Notes under the pieces: model-generated
What the model saw: the letters and a program-made list of their open reading frames with translations, nothing else
What the model was told of the DNA's origin: nothing
Database searches by the model: none
In this document: piece after piece, positions 52,104 through 61,659 of the stretch
Layout: every line of letters begins with the position of its first letter
How positions within the stretch are numbered: position 1 is the stretch's first letter
Translations under genes and position numbers: made by a program
From: HGM04593 sp045631905
GTDB lineage: Bacteria; Bacteroidota; Bacteroidia; Bacteroidales; Bacteroidaceae
Direction: 5' to 3'
DNA: 64,000 bases
Assembly: GCA_045631905.1 (NCBI GenBank)
Contig: JAZQVO010000029.1
Span: forward strand, 1-64,000

Positions 52104-52557
52104 GGTACCGGCCCTGTTGCTTGCTTTGTGGTCGGTGCTGGCATGTGGTGGCACGATATGTCACGAATATATTGCTTTGGGAGGCGTGTGGGGTTCTTGC
52201 GACACGCTTCTCTTTGCTTGCAACGGCTGTGAGGCCGAAACGCTTGCTCTTTCTGTGGGGGTGCGTCACTCGGCCGACTATCCTTACAAGGATCTTTGGA
52301 TTGAGGTTGAGGGTATGTTGCGCGACTCTATCGTGCATCGCGACACGGTGTGTTGCAGTATCTTTGGCGACGATGGGCGCATAAACGGAACGACGGCCGG
52401 CATGCTCTATCAGTCGGAATTTTTTGTTTCTGAATTACCAACTCCTTTGAATGGTTTGCGCGTAAGGCATATAATGAGCGATTCTATGTTGCGTGGTGTG
52501 CACGATGTCGGAATCAGGCTCGTGCTTCCCGGTCGGCATCAATACGAAGGAAGGTAA
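52075..52557 (+). CDS. gldH: Gliding motility lipoprotein GldH
   Basis: Lipoprotein of the Gld set found throughout Bacteroidota, including non-gliding members; it belongs to the wider type IX secretion context. I read 160 residues from a GTG at 52075: no ATG fits, and this start gives a proper short signal peptide (basic VRQRVINKIK, hydrophobic VPALLLALWSVLAC) with lipobox SVLAC. Mature features are the GldH-like aromatic and cysteine-rich segment GVRHSADYPYKDLWIEVEG and GVHDVGIRLVLPG. The start lies inside ricT, and the end overlaps rodA on the opposite strand by 44 bp. Confidence 0.8.
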   Translation: MRQRVINKIKVPALLLALWSVLACGGTICHEYIALGGVWGSCDTLLFACNGCEAETLALSVGVRHSADYPYKDLWIEVEGMLRDSIVHRDTVCCSIFGDDGRINGTTAGMLYQSEFFVSELPTPLNGLRVRHIMSDSMLRGVHDVGIRLVLPGRHQYEGR

Positions 52558-53977
52558 AAAGCAGTATAGAAAACCCGAGGAACGAGGAGCCTCCGTAACT
52601 GAAAAACGGTAAGGGGATACCTATCACGGGCATTATTCCAAGCACCATACCTATGTTTATGGTAAAGTGGAAAAAGAATATCGATGCAAGAGAGTAGCCG
52701 TAGACTCGCCCGAAGATGTCGCTTTGCCGTTCGGCAAGTGCCATGAGCCTTAATATAAAGAGGGCAAAGACTGTGAGCACTATTGTGGAGCCGAAGAATC
52801 CTTGCTCCTCGCCTATCGTGCAGAAGATAAAGTCGGTATCTTGCTCTGGAACATATTTAAGCTTGGTTTGTGTGCCGTTGAGAAAGCCTTTGCCGAATAC
52901 TCCGCCCGAGCCTATCGCAATTTTCGACTGGTGGACATTGTAGCCTGCGTCGTTCAAGTCTTCTTTTAGGCCCAGCAGAACCTCTATTCTTATTCTTTGG
53001 TGCGGTTTAAGTCTTTGCATCATCTGCTCGCACGACATGAAAAAGAGCAAAGCTCCCACAATATACACTGCTATCCACAGGTTGCTTGTCTCCTTCTTTG
53101 TGCGTGCTTTCACCAGCAGGTAACCTATGTTAAAGGCAAGTAGCAGGTACTGCACTATAAGTACGTTGAAGCTTATAAGGTAGACGGCTACAAGGTATGT
53201 GGTAAGCGATATCCCAACATTTACGAGTAGAAGAAATTTAAATGTGTCGTGGTGTCGGCACCAAAATTTTATCATGGCAAGCGAGAAGGCCTGTATGAGC
53301 AGTGTTACAGCGTATGTTCCTATGTTCACAGGTAGTGTTTCGCTCTGCACCTCGGCGTATCGTATGCCGACAACAAAGTATACCACGGCACTTATTGCCA
53401 TGAGAAGCAGTATGCCTGTCATGCCTTCGCGGTAGAGTACGAGGAAGAAGGCAAAATAGACAAGTGCGCTACCTGTTTCGTTCTGCCCTACAATTACCAC
53501 CATGGGGAGCATGATTATGCCTACACATTTAAAAAAGTCGATGTTGTTCTTTATGTTGAAACCGTAACGTCCCATGAACGAGGCGAGGGCGAGCGTGGTG
53601 GCCGACTTCATGAACTCGGCGGGCTGTATGCTGAATGAGCCTATGGTTATCCATGAATGGGAGCCTTTGATGTCGCGGGCTATGAAGATGGTTATTATGC
53701 CTAAAATAACGGCTCCTGCATATATAAATGGTGCCAGGTCCTTGTATGTGTTTTTGTCTATGCACATGAGTATCATGCCCACTATGGTGGAGAGCCCCAT
53801 CCACATGGCTTGCTTGCCGGTTCTCTCGCTTTGGTCGAAAAAGTCGAGAAAATCGGTCTCTATATAGCTGTAACTTGCACCGCATATCGACAGCCAGCCC
53901 ATAATTGCAAGTAGGGCAAAAAGGCCTACTATCCACCAGTCGATGCGACTGAATATGTTACCTCTCGTACGTTTCAT
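52514..53977 (-). CDS. rodA: Rod shape-determining peptidoglycan polymerase RodA
   Basis: SEDS-family glycosyltransferase of 487 residues that polymerises lipid II during elongation together with PBP2. It has about ten hydrophobic helices. Family blocks are RIDWWIVGLFALLAIMGWLSI at the start, LKPHQRIRIEVLLG (the conserved loop before the catalytic region), VHQSKIAIGSGGVFGKGFLNGTQTK-like text (residues about 345-370) and MPVIGIPLPFFSYGGSSFL. Its ATG lies inside the end of mrdA (20-bp overlap). It ends inside gldH on the opposite strand. Confidence 0.96.
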   Translation of the reverse strand: MKRTRGNIFSRIDWWIVGLFALLAIMGWLSICGASYSYIETDFLDFFDQSERTGKQAMWMGLSTIVGMILMCIDKNTYKDLAPFIYAGAVILGIITIFIARDIKGSHSWITIGSFSIQPAEFMKSATTLALASFMGRYGFNIKNNIDFFKCVGIIMLPMVVIVGQNETGSALVYFAFFLVLYREGMTGILLLMAISAVVYFVVGIRYAEVQSETLPVNIGTYAVTLLIQAFSLAMIKFWCRHHDTFKFLLLVNVGISLTTYLVAVYLISFNVLIVQYLLLAFNIGYLLVKARTKKETSNLWIAVYIVGALLFFMSCEQMMQRLKPHQRIRIEVLLGLKEDLNDAGYNVHQSKIAIGSGGVFGKGFLNGTQTKLKYVPEQDTDFIFCTIGEEQGFFGSTIVLTVFALFILRLMALAERQSDIFGRVYGYSLASIFFFHFTINIGMVLGIMPVIGIPLPFFSYGGSSFLGFSILLFTFLRIDADREARA

Positions 53978-55802
53978 AGTGTATAATGCGGTTCTCTATC
54001 TCTTCTGCTTTTTGTTTGCTTGCTTCGCTTAGTTCTCTATTGAGGTATAGCTCCATGAGCAGTGCTCCTATGGGTACGCCGTATGTTGCGCCGAAGCCTC
54101 CGTTCTCAACATATACGGCGATGGCTATCTTGGGGTTGTTCATGGGTGCAAAACCCATGAAGGCAGAGTGGTCTTTGCCACGGTTCTGTGCTGTTCCTGT
54201 CTTTCCGCAGACCTCCCAACCGGGTATGTTGGCTGCACGGCAGGTGCCGTTGAGTACTGCTTCGCGCATGCCCTTTACTACATCTTCATAGGCTTTGCGC
54301 CCTGCCATGGTTGGTTTGTATGTTTTGTATATCTCTTTTATGGTGTCGCCTTCGATGTTTTTAACAAGGTGTGGAACAATATATTTTCCACGGTTGGCGA
54401 TGGTGGCTCCGAGGTTTGCTATCTGCAAGGGGGTTAGCGTTACCTCGCCTTGCCCGATGGAGATACTTACCACGGTTGTTGCCTTCCAGAATTTACCGTA
54501 GTGCTTGTCGTAGTATTTTGCATTTGGTATCATGCCTCGTACCTCGCCGGGGAGGTCTACCCCGAGTTTGTAACCGAACCCCATGGATACCATGTAGTCG
54601 CGCCATTTGTTCATGGCCTCTTGTGTGCTCTTGTACTTGTCGGCGGCAAACATGCGGTGCAGGCCCCAGCAAAAGTAGGCGTTGCACGATGTTGCGATGG
54701 CCGGGATAAGGGCTGTGGGCGATGAGTGGGCATGACAGCCGAGCTTGAACCCTTTTAAGACGAACCCGTTGTGGCAAGGGAAGGCTGTTTGCGGGTTTAT
54801 AATACCCTCTTCGAGGAAAGTGAGTGCTTGTGAGGTCTTGAAGGTGGAGCCGGGTGGGTAGGTTCCCATGATTGCTCGGTTGAGCAGTGGCTTGCGCTTG
54901 TCTTTCGACAGTTTTTTGTGGTTTGCTCCTCGTGCACGGCCTGTAAGCAGTTGGGGGTCGTACGATGGGGCCGATACCATGCAAAGTATCTCGCCTGTGG
55001 AGGGCTCGATGGCTACTATACTGCCTATCTTGTTCTTCATGAGTCGCTCTCCAAGCTTTTGTAACTCTATGTCGAGGCTTAGTGTGAGGTCTTTACCGCG
55101 AACGGGCAATGTGTCGAGCTCTCCGTTGCGGTATTTGCTCTGTATGCGTCCGTGAGCGTCGCGCAAAAGAATCTCGGTGCCTTTGTGTCCGCGCAACGCC
55201 TCTTCGTACGATGCTTCGAGCCCTTGTGTGCCTATGTAGTCGCCCCTTGTGTAGTATGAGTCTTTGTCTATCTTTTTTTGCGACACCTCGCCTATGTCGC
55301 CAAATAGTACACCGCCCACGTTGTAGTTATATTGGCGTATGGTGCGCTTGCGCACGTAAAAACCGGGGAAGCGGAACATCTTTTCCTGAAATTGTGCAAA
55401 CTCCTCACCGGGCAATTGTGTCATGAACTCTTGCTCGGTGTAGTACGAGTATCCGGGGTTGTGGCGTTTGTTGCTCACCCTCTTCATGCGTGCGTCGAAC
55501 TCCTCACGTGTAATGTTAAGGGTTCGGCATAGTTCGAGCGTGTCTATCCCTTTTATCTCTCGTGGTACAAAGGTTATGTCGTATGCAGGTTGGTTGTAGA
55601 CGAGGAGATTGCCGTTGCGGTCGTACATGAGCCCTCGTGCCGGGTAGATGGTCTTTTTGTAGAAGGCGTTGCTGTCGGCTTTTGACTTGTATTCGCCGCT
55701 CACTATTTGCAGGTTGAACAGTTGTATTACGTATATTATGAGCGTAACCAACACAGTGCCCCCAAGTATGTATTTACGCTTGTCGTAGCTGTGTATGTTC
55801 AT
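53958..55802 (-). CDS. mrdA: Penicillin-binding protein 2 (elongation transpeptidase)
   Basis: Class B PBP of 614 residues that cross-links peptidoglycan in the lateral wall. One N-terminal helix (about 12-32) anchors it in the inner membrane. A pedestal domain (about 40-230) follows, then the transpeptidase domain with the active-site SxxK in YPPGSTFKTSQ, SxN as TSCNAY, and KTG in CGKTGTAQN. It is the partner of RodA, whose gene it overlaps by 20 bp. The mreD stop lies 5 bp before its start region on the same transcript. Confidence 0.97.
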   Translation of the reverse strand: MNIHSYDKRKYILGGTVLVTLIIYVIQLFNLQIVSGEYKSKADSNAFYKKTIYPARGLMYDRNGNLLVYNQPAYDITFVPREIKGIDTLELCRTLNITREEFDARMKRVSNKRHNPGYSYYTEQEFMTQLPGEEFAQFQEKMFRFPGFYVRKRTIRQYNYNVGGVLFGDIGEVSQKKIDKDSYYTRGDYIGTQGLEASYEEALRGHKGTEILLRDAHGRIQSKYRNGELDTLPVRGKDLTLSLDIELQKLGERLMKNKIGSIVAIEPSTGEILCMVSAPSYDPQLLTGRARGANHKKLSKDKRKPLLNRAIMGTYPPGSTFKTSQALTFLEEGIINPQTAFPCHNGFVLKGFKLGCHAHSSPTALIPAIATSCNAYFCWGLHRMFAADKYKSTQEAMNKWRDYMVSMGFGYKLGVDLPGEVRGMIPNAKYYDKHYGKFWKATTVVSISIGQGEVTLTPLQIANLGATIANRGKYIVPHLVKNIEGDTIKEIYKTYKPTMAGRKAYEDVVKGMREAVLNGTCRAANIPGWEVCGKTGTAQNRGKDHSAFMGFAPMNNPKIAIAVYVENGGFGATYGVPIGALLMELYLNRELSEASKQKAEEIENRIIHYETYER

Positions 55803-55807
55803 CGCTC

Positions 55808-56311
55808 CTATCTTTTACGGGTGAAACATTCGATGACAATTGTAAAAAGCATGGTGAGCAGTGTGCTTGACAATACTCCTATAAGCAGTGTGAGGGGGTA
55901 GTGTATCGTAAATAGTTCGAGCGTGTATAGTACGCCGTAGAATAGTAAGAGGCAGAGTGCTGAGTAGGTTGTGTATCCTCCCCAGTTAAGTGTGTGCACG
56001 CTTGGTATAAAATCGTCGGCAACACCTTTTTGTGTGAAGGCCGATAGTATGTAGTTGCGTGCAAAGGCCATGGCTGTTGCCGCGCATGTGTTGAGGCCGG
56101 GTGTGTTGCCAAACATGTCTACCGCAAGGCCGAAGAAGAAGGCCCACAACAGAAGCTCGTTGCGCGATGTGAGGCGTGGTAGTTTGAGCAGGAAGATGAG
56201 GTACACGTAGGCTGTCGCATACTCTAAAAGATGAATGCGACTGAATATTAGCACCTGTACAAGTGTTAATATTACAAAATTACGCAGTCTTATAAGCGTG
56301 TTACTTGTCAT
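55808..56311 (-). CDS. mreD: Rod shape-determining protein MreD
   Basis: Small inner-membrane member of the elongasome, 167 residues with about five hydrophobic helices. Sequence conservation in MreD is low; the typical features are LVQVLIFSRIHLLEYATAYVY, then LLWAFFFGLAVDMFGNTPGLNTCAA, where the GLAVDMFGNTPG loop is the best signature. Its position between mreC and mrdA supports the call. It overlaps mreC by 11 bp. Confidence 0.9.
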   Translation of the reverse strand: MTSNTLIRLRNFVILTLVQVLIFSRIHLLEYATAYVYLIFLLKLPRLTSRNELLLWAFFFGLAVDMFGNTPGLNTCAATAMAFARNYILSAFTQKGVADDFIPSVHTLNWGGYTTYSALCLLLFYGVLYTLELFTIHYPLTLLIGVLSSTLLTMLFTIVIECFTRKR

Positions 56312-57143
56312 CTCCCGTTACTTTTTTTTCGAGTTCTTTTTGTTCCTTGCTCTTTTCGTTGCCTACAAGGAACACTTTGCTGATGCTTGTGAAGTCGGTG
56401 AATAGTTTTACTTTTGCCCGGTGGTACATGCCGTCGGCCGAGTCTTCAATTTTTTCGATTCTTCCCACGGGGATATTGCCGGGGAAGATTGATGAGTATC
56501 CGCTTGTAACCACGGTGTCGCCCTCGGTTATTTTAGAGTAGCGTTGAAGGTCTACAAGGTAGGAGTGCTCTGTGTCACCTCCCTCCCATTGAAGGGTTGC
56601 GAAGTTTTTGTCGCCATTGACTATGCAACTTAGTCGGCTCTTGCTGTTGAGCAGAGGGACTACTATTGAGTAGTGTTGCGACACCATGTACACAATGCCT
56701 ATCACTCCATCGTCGGCAAACACTCCCATCTCGGGGATTATGCCGTCGGCCGAGCCTTTGTCGATGGTTATGTAGTTGTTTATTGCGTTTACGGTGTTGT
56801 TTACGATGGTTGCTGTTTCGAAGTAGAAACCATGTGTGGGTGTGAGCGATGACACCGTTGTGCTGTCTTTGTATGTGGCAAGTTCGGCACGCAGGTCGGC
56901 AATCTCTTGGTTTAGTTTTTTGTTGTATTGTAGCAGGTTTTCGTTCTCTTCTTTAAGCCCGAAGTAATCTCCTATATCGGTGATTGTGGCAAAGAGACCG
57001 CCTGCAATATTGTTTGCCGAGGTGAAGAACTTGGCGTTTTGGTAGTTGTTGAATTGCACAATAAGCATAACACCGATTACCTCTAATATTGCAAAGAGGA
57101 ACCAGTGGTTATGCTTAATTATGAAATTCAGTAGTGCTTGCAC
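56301..57143 (-). CDS. mreC: Rod shape-determining protein MreC
   Basis: Periplasmic scaffold of the elongasome, 280 residues. One helix (about 11-30) is followed by a coiled coil (about 62-92, LKEENENLLQYNKKLNQEIA), then the paired beta-barrel core with ITIDKGSADGIIPEMGVFADDGVIGIV and VTSGYSSIFPGNIPVGRI, which are the MreC signatures. Translation appears to begin at a GTG at 57143, 4 bp after the mreB stop, since the nearest ATG is out of frame. This weak start may reduce MreC relative to MreB. Confidence 0.94.
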   Translation of the reverse strand: MQALLNFIIKHNHWFLFAILEVIGVMLIVQFNNYQNAKFFTSANNIAGGLFATITDIGDYFGLKEENENLLQYNKKLNQEIADLRAELATYKDSTTVSSLTPTHGFYFETATIVNNTVNAINNYITIDKGSADGIIPEMGVFADDGVIGIVYMVSQHYSIVVPLLNSKSRLSCIVNGDKNFATLQWEGGDTEHSYLVDLQRYSKITEGDTVVTSGYSSIFPGNIPVGRIEKIEDSADGMYHRAKVKLFTDFTSISKVFLVGNEKSKEQKELEKKVTGDDK

Positions 57144-57147
57144 GGCA

Positions 57148-58164
57148 TTAACGCATCAAGAAGGGGTAGTTAAGGTCGTTGAGTGCAAGCGCGGTACCTT
57201 TGGCCACGCAGTAGAGAGGGTTCTCGGCAATGTGGAAAGGTATGTTTATTTTGTTCTCCAAACGGCGGTCGAGGCCACGGAGCAACGCGCCACCTCCTGC
57301 AAGGTATATTCCGTTGTGTACAATATCGGCATACAATTCGGGAGGGGTTGCCTCCAACGCGCTTATGATGGCGTTCTCAATCTTCATGATTGATTTGTCG
57401 ATACAGTGCGCAATCTCTTGGTAGCATACGGGTACCTCGATGGGCATGGCTGTTATGCGGTTAGGACCATGTACTATGTAGTCCTGTGGGGCTTCGTCGC
57501 CAAGGTCGGTGAGTGCCGAACCTACGTGAATCTTGATACGCTCGGCCATGCGCTCGCTGACGCGTACGTTGTGCTGGCGTGACATGTACTCTTGGATATC
57601 GGCTGTAAAGTCGTCACCGGCGGTGCGCAGTGAACCGTTTGAAACTATACCGCCGAGCGATATTACTGCAATCTCGGTCGAACCACCACCTATGTCCACA
57701 ACCATGTTGCCTTCGGGTGCTTGTACATCGAGGCCGATACCAAGTGCCGAGGCCATGGGCTCGTATATGAGGTATACGTCGCGACCGCCTGCGTGCTCTG
57801 CCGAGTCGCGTACGGCACGCAACTCAACCTCGGTTGAGCCGTAGGGCACGCCGATAACCATGCGCAACGAGGGGGTAAAGAGCTTGCTACCCATGTTTAC
57901 TTTGTCGATGAGGCCACGCATCATCAGCTCGCATGCGTGGAAGTCGGCTATCACACCGTCGCGCAAGGGGCGTATGGTTTGTATGTGGGGGTTGGTCTTT
58001 TCGTGCATCTGCTTGGCACGCTCACCAACTGCAATCATCTTTTTGTTGGTGTCGATGGCAACTACCGAGGGCTCATCGACAACAATCTTTCCGTTGTAGG
58101 AGATGATGGTGTTGGCGGTGCCGAGGTCAATCGCTACATCTTGTGTGAATGAAAAAAGTCCCAT
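57148..58164 (-). CDS. mreB: Rod shape-determining actin homologue MreB
   Basis: Bacterial actin of 338 residues that organises lateral wall synthesis. The phosphate-1 loop is VAIDLGTANTIISYNGKIV, phosphate-2 is MVVDIGGGSTEIAVISLGG, and the adenosine motif is NGIYLAGGGALLRGLDRRL. An amphipathic N-terminal start (MGLFSFTQD) suits membrane contact. It is the first of the mre genes, 26 bp after purH on the same strand. The cluster mreB-mreC-mreD-mrdA-rodA is complete and in the usual order. Confidence 0.98.
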   Translation of the reverse strand: MGLFSFTQDVAIDLGTANTIISYNGKIVVDEPSVVAIDTNKKMIAVGERAKQMHEKTNPHIQTIRPLRDGVIADFHACELMMRGLIDKVNMGSKLFTPSLRMVIGVPYGSTEVELRAVRDSAEHAGGRDVYLIYEPMASALGIGLDVQAPEGNMVVDIGGGSTEIAVISLGGIVSNGSLRTAGDDFTADIQEYMSRQHNVRVSERMAERIKIHVGSALTDLGDEAPQDYIVHGPNRITAMPIEVPVCYQEIAHCIDKSIMKIENAIISALEATPPELYADIVHNGIYLAGGGALLRGLDRRLENKINIPFHIAENPLYCVAKGTALALNDLNYPFLMR

Positions 58165-58190
58165 TCTTTGTTCTCTCTTTAAGGGGTTAA

Positions 58191-59714
58191 TTAATGTTTG
58201 AAGTGGCGGAAACCTGTGATAACCATTGATACTCCGTTGGCATCGCAGTATTCAACCGACTCCTTGTCGCGGATAGAACCGCCCGGGTGGATAACTGCTC
58301 TTACGCCGGCTTCGTGAGCTATCTGCACACAGTCGGGGAAGGGGAAGAAGGCGTCGCTTGCCATGACACTGCCCTGCAACGAGAAGCCGAAGTTGCCTGC
58401 TTTCTCTATGGCGTGACGCAATGAGTCGACGCGTGAAGTCTGGCCTACACCGCTTGCGATAAGTTGTTTGTTCTTTGCCAGCACAATAGCGTTGCTCTTG
58501 CTGTGTTTCACAATCTTGTTGGCAAAGAGCATGTCCTCGACCTCGCTTGCCGAGGGCTCGGCTTTTGATACTGTTTTGAGGTCTTCGGCTGTCTCAACCT
58601 TCTCGTCGCGGTCCTGAACAAGTACACCGCCCAACACGCTGCGGAATGTTTGCGAGGGGAGCTGTGTCGATTTTTGTACAAGGATAATGCGGTTCTTCTT
58701 CTGTGTGAGAATCTCCAAAGCGTCCATGTCGTAGTCGGGGGCTATGATAACCTCGAAGAATATTTCGTTTATCTTCTCGGCTGTTGCTTTGTCGATTACA
58801 GCATTTGCTATGAGCACACCGCCGAAGGCCGAAACGGGGTCGCCTGCAAGGGCTGCTTCCCATGCTTCGCATATTGTGGGACGCGATGCAAGACCGCATG
58901 CGTTGTTGTGTTTGAGGATTGCAAATGTTGTTTCACCTGCAAAGTCGTTGATGAGCTCTACGGCTGCGCAGATGTCGAGCAGGTTGTTGTATGATATCTC
59001 CTTGCCGTGTATCTGGTTGAACATTTTGTTGAAGTCGCCGTAGAAAGCACCCTTCTGGTGGGGGTTCTCACCGTAACGCAAAGACATGGGGCAATCCATT
59101 GTGCAACGGAACGCGCTCTTGTCCTCTTTGTCGAAGTAGTTGAAGATTGCCGAGTCGTATGATGAAGATACTGCAAAGGCCTCGCGGGCGAAGAAACGAC
59201 GCTCCTCTAATGTGGTTTGTGCACCGTTGCTCTGCAAAATGTCCAAGAGGGGCTTGTACTGTCCCTTGCTTGCTACGATGACAACATCGTTGAAGTTCTT
59301 TGCGGCACCACGAATGAGTGAGATTCCGCCTATGTCTATCTTCTCTATGATGTCGGCCTCGGGAGCTCCCGAGGCAACTGTCTGCTCAAAGGGGTAGAGG
59401 TCTACGATAACAAGGTCGATGGCAGGTATTTCATACTCGCTCATCTGCTGTTGGTCCTTCTCGTTCTCTCTGCGACCGAGGATTCCGCCAAATACTTTGG
59501 GGTGAAGGGTTTTTACTCGTCCGCCAAGGATTGAGGGGTAGCCTGTGAGGCTTTCAACCGCTGTGCAGGGGATTCCGAGAGACTCAATGAATTGTTGTGT
59601 GCCACCTGTCGAGATGAGTTGTACTCCTTCGGCGTGCAGGAGCTTGATAATCTCGTCGAGACCATCTTTGTGGAACACCGATACCAATGCCGATTTAATT
59701 CTTTTTGTAGACAT
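58191..59714 (-). CDS. purH: Bifunctional AICAR formyltransferase/IMP cyclohydrolase
   Basis: Catalyses the last two steps of IMP synthesis. It has 507 residues. The N-terminal IMP cyclohydrolase (MGS-like fold, about 1-190) starts IKSALVSVFHKDGLDEI, with LISTGGTQQFIESLG and GGRVKTLHPKVFGGIL. The C-terminal formyltransferase has SLRYGENPHQKGAFYG and the catalytic FAILKHNNACGLA, then AVIHPGGSIRDKE near the end. It leads the transcript into mreB; coupling of purine synthesis and wall genes is positional only. Confidence 0.97.
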   Translation of the reverse strand: MSTKRIKSALVSVFHKDGLDEIIKLLHAEGVQLISTGGTQQFIESLGIPCTAVESLTGYPSILGGRVKTLHPKVFGGILGRRENEKDQQQMSEYEIPAIDLVIVDLYPFEQTVASGAPEADIIEKIDIGGISLIRGAAKNFNDVVIVASKGQYKPLLDILQSNGAQTTLEERRFFAREAFAVSSSYDSAIFNYFDKEDKSAFRCTMDCPMSLRYGENPHQKGAFYGDFNKMFNQIHGKEISYNNLLDICAAVELINDFAGETTFAILKHNNACGLASRPTICEAWEAALAGDPVSAFGGVLIANAVIDKATAEKINEIFFEVIIAPDYDMDALEILTQKKNRIILVQKSTQLPSQTFRSVLGGVLVQDRDEKVETAEDLKTVSKAEPSASEVEDMLFANKIVKHSKSNAIVLAKNKQLIASGVGQTSRVDSLRHAIEKAGNFGFSLQGSVMASDAFFPFPDCVQIAHEAGVRAVIHPGGSIRDKESVEYCDANGVSMVITGFRHFKH

Positions 59715-59796
59715 GTCTATAAAGCTTTTATATTGTGTTTCTTGTTGATTATTAATTGTTTGATTGCGCAGTGCGCTGGTGCGCCTTAATTTTACG

Positions 59797-59804
59797 CGAA
59801 GATA
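59797..59804 (-). promoter_or_regulatory. -7-like box for purH-mre operon
   Basis: Minus-strand TATCTTCG followed by CG, about 83 bp upstream of purH. It is the third copy of this variant octamer in the window. The preceding minus-strand bases AAAAAAAGT are also shared with the mutS box. Confidence 0.45.
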
Positions 59805-59955
59805 ACTTTTTTTGTGCGATTTTACACTATAAAAAGAGGCTTATTTATTAACATTTAAATGATATTTTATAGTTATAATTTTTATGTCGATATTCTGTTT
59901 GTGAATTTGTGTTTTTTAACCTTATGCTGTCGCCCTCAAAAGCCGAAGGTGGTAC

Positions 59956-59995
59956 ACAAAAAAGAGCGACCTGCATAAAGGTCGCTCTTTTTTGT
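59956..59995 (-). terminator. Terminator after nadB
   Basis: A perfect 17-bp stem, 59956-59972 with 59979-59995 (core AGAGCGACCT), with a 6-nt loop, and A/T runs on both sides. It lies 9 bp past the nadB stop on the minus strand. The rest of 59715-60004 holds only AT-rich sequence and the purH promoter. Confidence 0.88.
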
Positions 59996-60004
59996 ATCGT
60001 GGTG

Positions 60005-61576
60005 TTACTCTTCTTTTTTCGGGTGGTCGATGTTGTAGTGCAGGCCACGGCTCTCTTTGCGCTCCATGGCTTGACGCATAATGAGATAGCCTACATTTAT
60101 TATGTTGCGTAGCTCGCAAAGTTCACGGCTCACGACGCTTTGCTTGAAGAGCTCTTCGGTCTCTTCATAGAGGAGGTCGAGCCTGTTCCATGCGCGTCGC
60201 AAACGGAGGTCGGTGCGTACTATGCCCACGTATGTGCTCATAATCTGTTGCACCTCTTTGGCGTCTTGCGATATAAGCACCATCTCTTCGTTCATCTTGG
60301 TGCCTTCGTCGTTCCACTGTGGGATATTCTCGTTGTAGCTATATTTTTCGAAGTGTTCCAAGGAGTGCTTTGCGGCTGCGTCGGCATATACCACGGCCTC
60401 GATGAGTGAGTTGCTCGCAAGTCGGTTGCCGCCATGGAGGCCTGTGCACGAGCACTCGCCCACGGCGTATAGTCGCCGTATGCTCGATAGGGCATTGAGG
60501 TCTACCTTTATACCGCCACAGAGGTAGTGAGCGGCAGGAGCAACGGGGATATAGTTTTTGGTTATGTCTATGCCAAGGGAGAGGCACTTTTCGTATATGT
60601 TGGGGAAGTGCCGTTTGGTCTCTTCGGGGTCCTTGTGGGTGACATCGAGGTAGACGTGGTCGTCGCCACGTGTTTTCATCTCGTTGTCTATGGCGCGTGC
60701 TACAATGTCGCGTGGGGCGAGCGAGAGGCGTTCGTCGTATTTGTGCATGAACTCCTTGCCGTCAATAGTGCGTAATATACCGCCGTAACCGCGCATGGCC
60801 TCGGTTATGAGGAACGAGGGGCGGTCGCCGGGGTTGTAAAGTGCCGTGGGGTGGAATTGTATAAATTCCATGTCTTTAACGGTTCCTTTGGCACGGTAGA
60901 CCATGGCTATGCCGTCGCCTGTTGCAACAAGTGGGTTGGTGGTTGTTTTGTACACTGCTCCACAGCCTCCTGTTGCCATGAGTGTGACTCTGCTCAAGAA
61001 GGTGTGTACCTCGTTGGTGGCGATGTCGAGCACATAGGCTCCGTAGCACTCTATGTCGGGTGTTTGGCGGGTTACTGTTACTCCCAGGTGGTGCTGTGTG
61101 AGTATCTCTATGGCAAAGTGGTTGTCGAATATTGTGATGTTGGGGTGTTTGCGCACTGCCCGTATGAGCGATTCTTGTATCTCGGCACCGGTGTTGTCGG
61201 CGTGGTGAAGAATGCGGAACTCTGAGTGGCCTCCTTCGCGGTGAAGGTCGAACTCGCCATTCTCGTTTTTGTCGAAGTTTACGCCCCAGTCTATTAGTGC
61301 CTGAATTTGCGTGGGTGCCTCGCGCACCACCTTCTCAACGGCTTGTCGGTCGCTTATGTGGTCGCCGGCTATCATGGTGTCCTCTATGTGCTTGTCGAAA
61401 TTATCGACTTTTAAATTGGTGACCGATGCCACACCGCCCTGTGCAAAATAGGTATTTGCCTCTTCGAGTGTGGTTTTGCATATTATGGCAACTTTTCCTT
61501 TGTCGGCCACTTTAAGCGCGAAACTCATTCCGGCGATACCGGAACCAATAACCAAAAAATCGAATTTCTTAACCAT
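60005..61576 (-). CDS. nadB: L-aspartate oxidase
   Basis: FAD enzyme that oxidises aspartate to iminoaspartate, first step of de novo NAD synthesis; in anaerobes fumarate is the usual electron acceptor. It has 523 residues from the ATG at 61576. The FAD site is FDFLVIGSGIAGMSFAL, with TYFAQGGVASV, MEFIQFHPTALY and the catalytic arginine region LYAVGECSCTGLHGGNRLASNS. A longer frame upstream is rejected because it crosses the -7 box and is not family-like. nadA and nadC are not in the window. Confidence 0.95.
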   Translation of the reverse strand: MVKKFDFLVIGSGIAGMSFALKVADKGKVAIICKTTLEEANTYFAQGGVASVTNLKVDNFDKHIEDTMIAGDHISDRQAVEKVVREAPTQIQALIDWGVNFDKNENGEFDLHREGGHSEFRILHHADNTGAEIQESLIRAVRKHPNITIFDNHFAIEILTQHHLGVTVTRQTPDIECYGAYVLDIATNEVHTFLSRVTLMATGGCGAVYKTTTNPLVATGDGIAMVYRAKGTVKDMEFIQFHPTALYNPGDRPSFLITEAMRGYGGILRTIDGKEFMHKYDERLSLAPRDIVARAIDNEMKTRGDDHVYLDVTHKDPEETKRHFPNIYEKCLSLGIDITKNYIPVAPAAHYLCGGIKVDLNALSSIRRLYAVGECSCTGLHGGNRLASNSLIEAVVYADAAAKHSLEHFEKYSYNENIPQWNDEGTKMNEEMVLISQDAKEVQQIMSTYVGIVRTDLRLRRAWNRLDLLYEETEELFKQSVVSRELCELRNIINVGYLIMRQAMERKESRGLHYNIDHPKKEE

Positions 61577-61651
61577 AAATTCATGTTTGTTGTGCCGGGT
61601 GGTGGCGCCCAATATAAAAGGTGTTGCATCGCGCCCTGCTATTGCTACCTG

Positions 61652-61659
61652 CAAAAATA
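61652..61659 (-). promoter_or_regulatory. -7 box for nadB
   Basis: Minus-strand TATTTTTG followed by C, 76 bp upstream of nadB. It is a full TAnnTTTG match without an evident -33 element. Confidence 0.5.
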
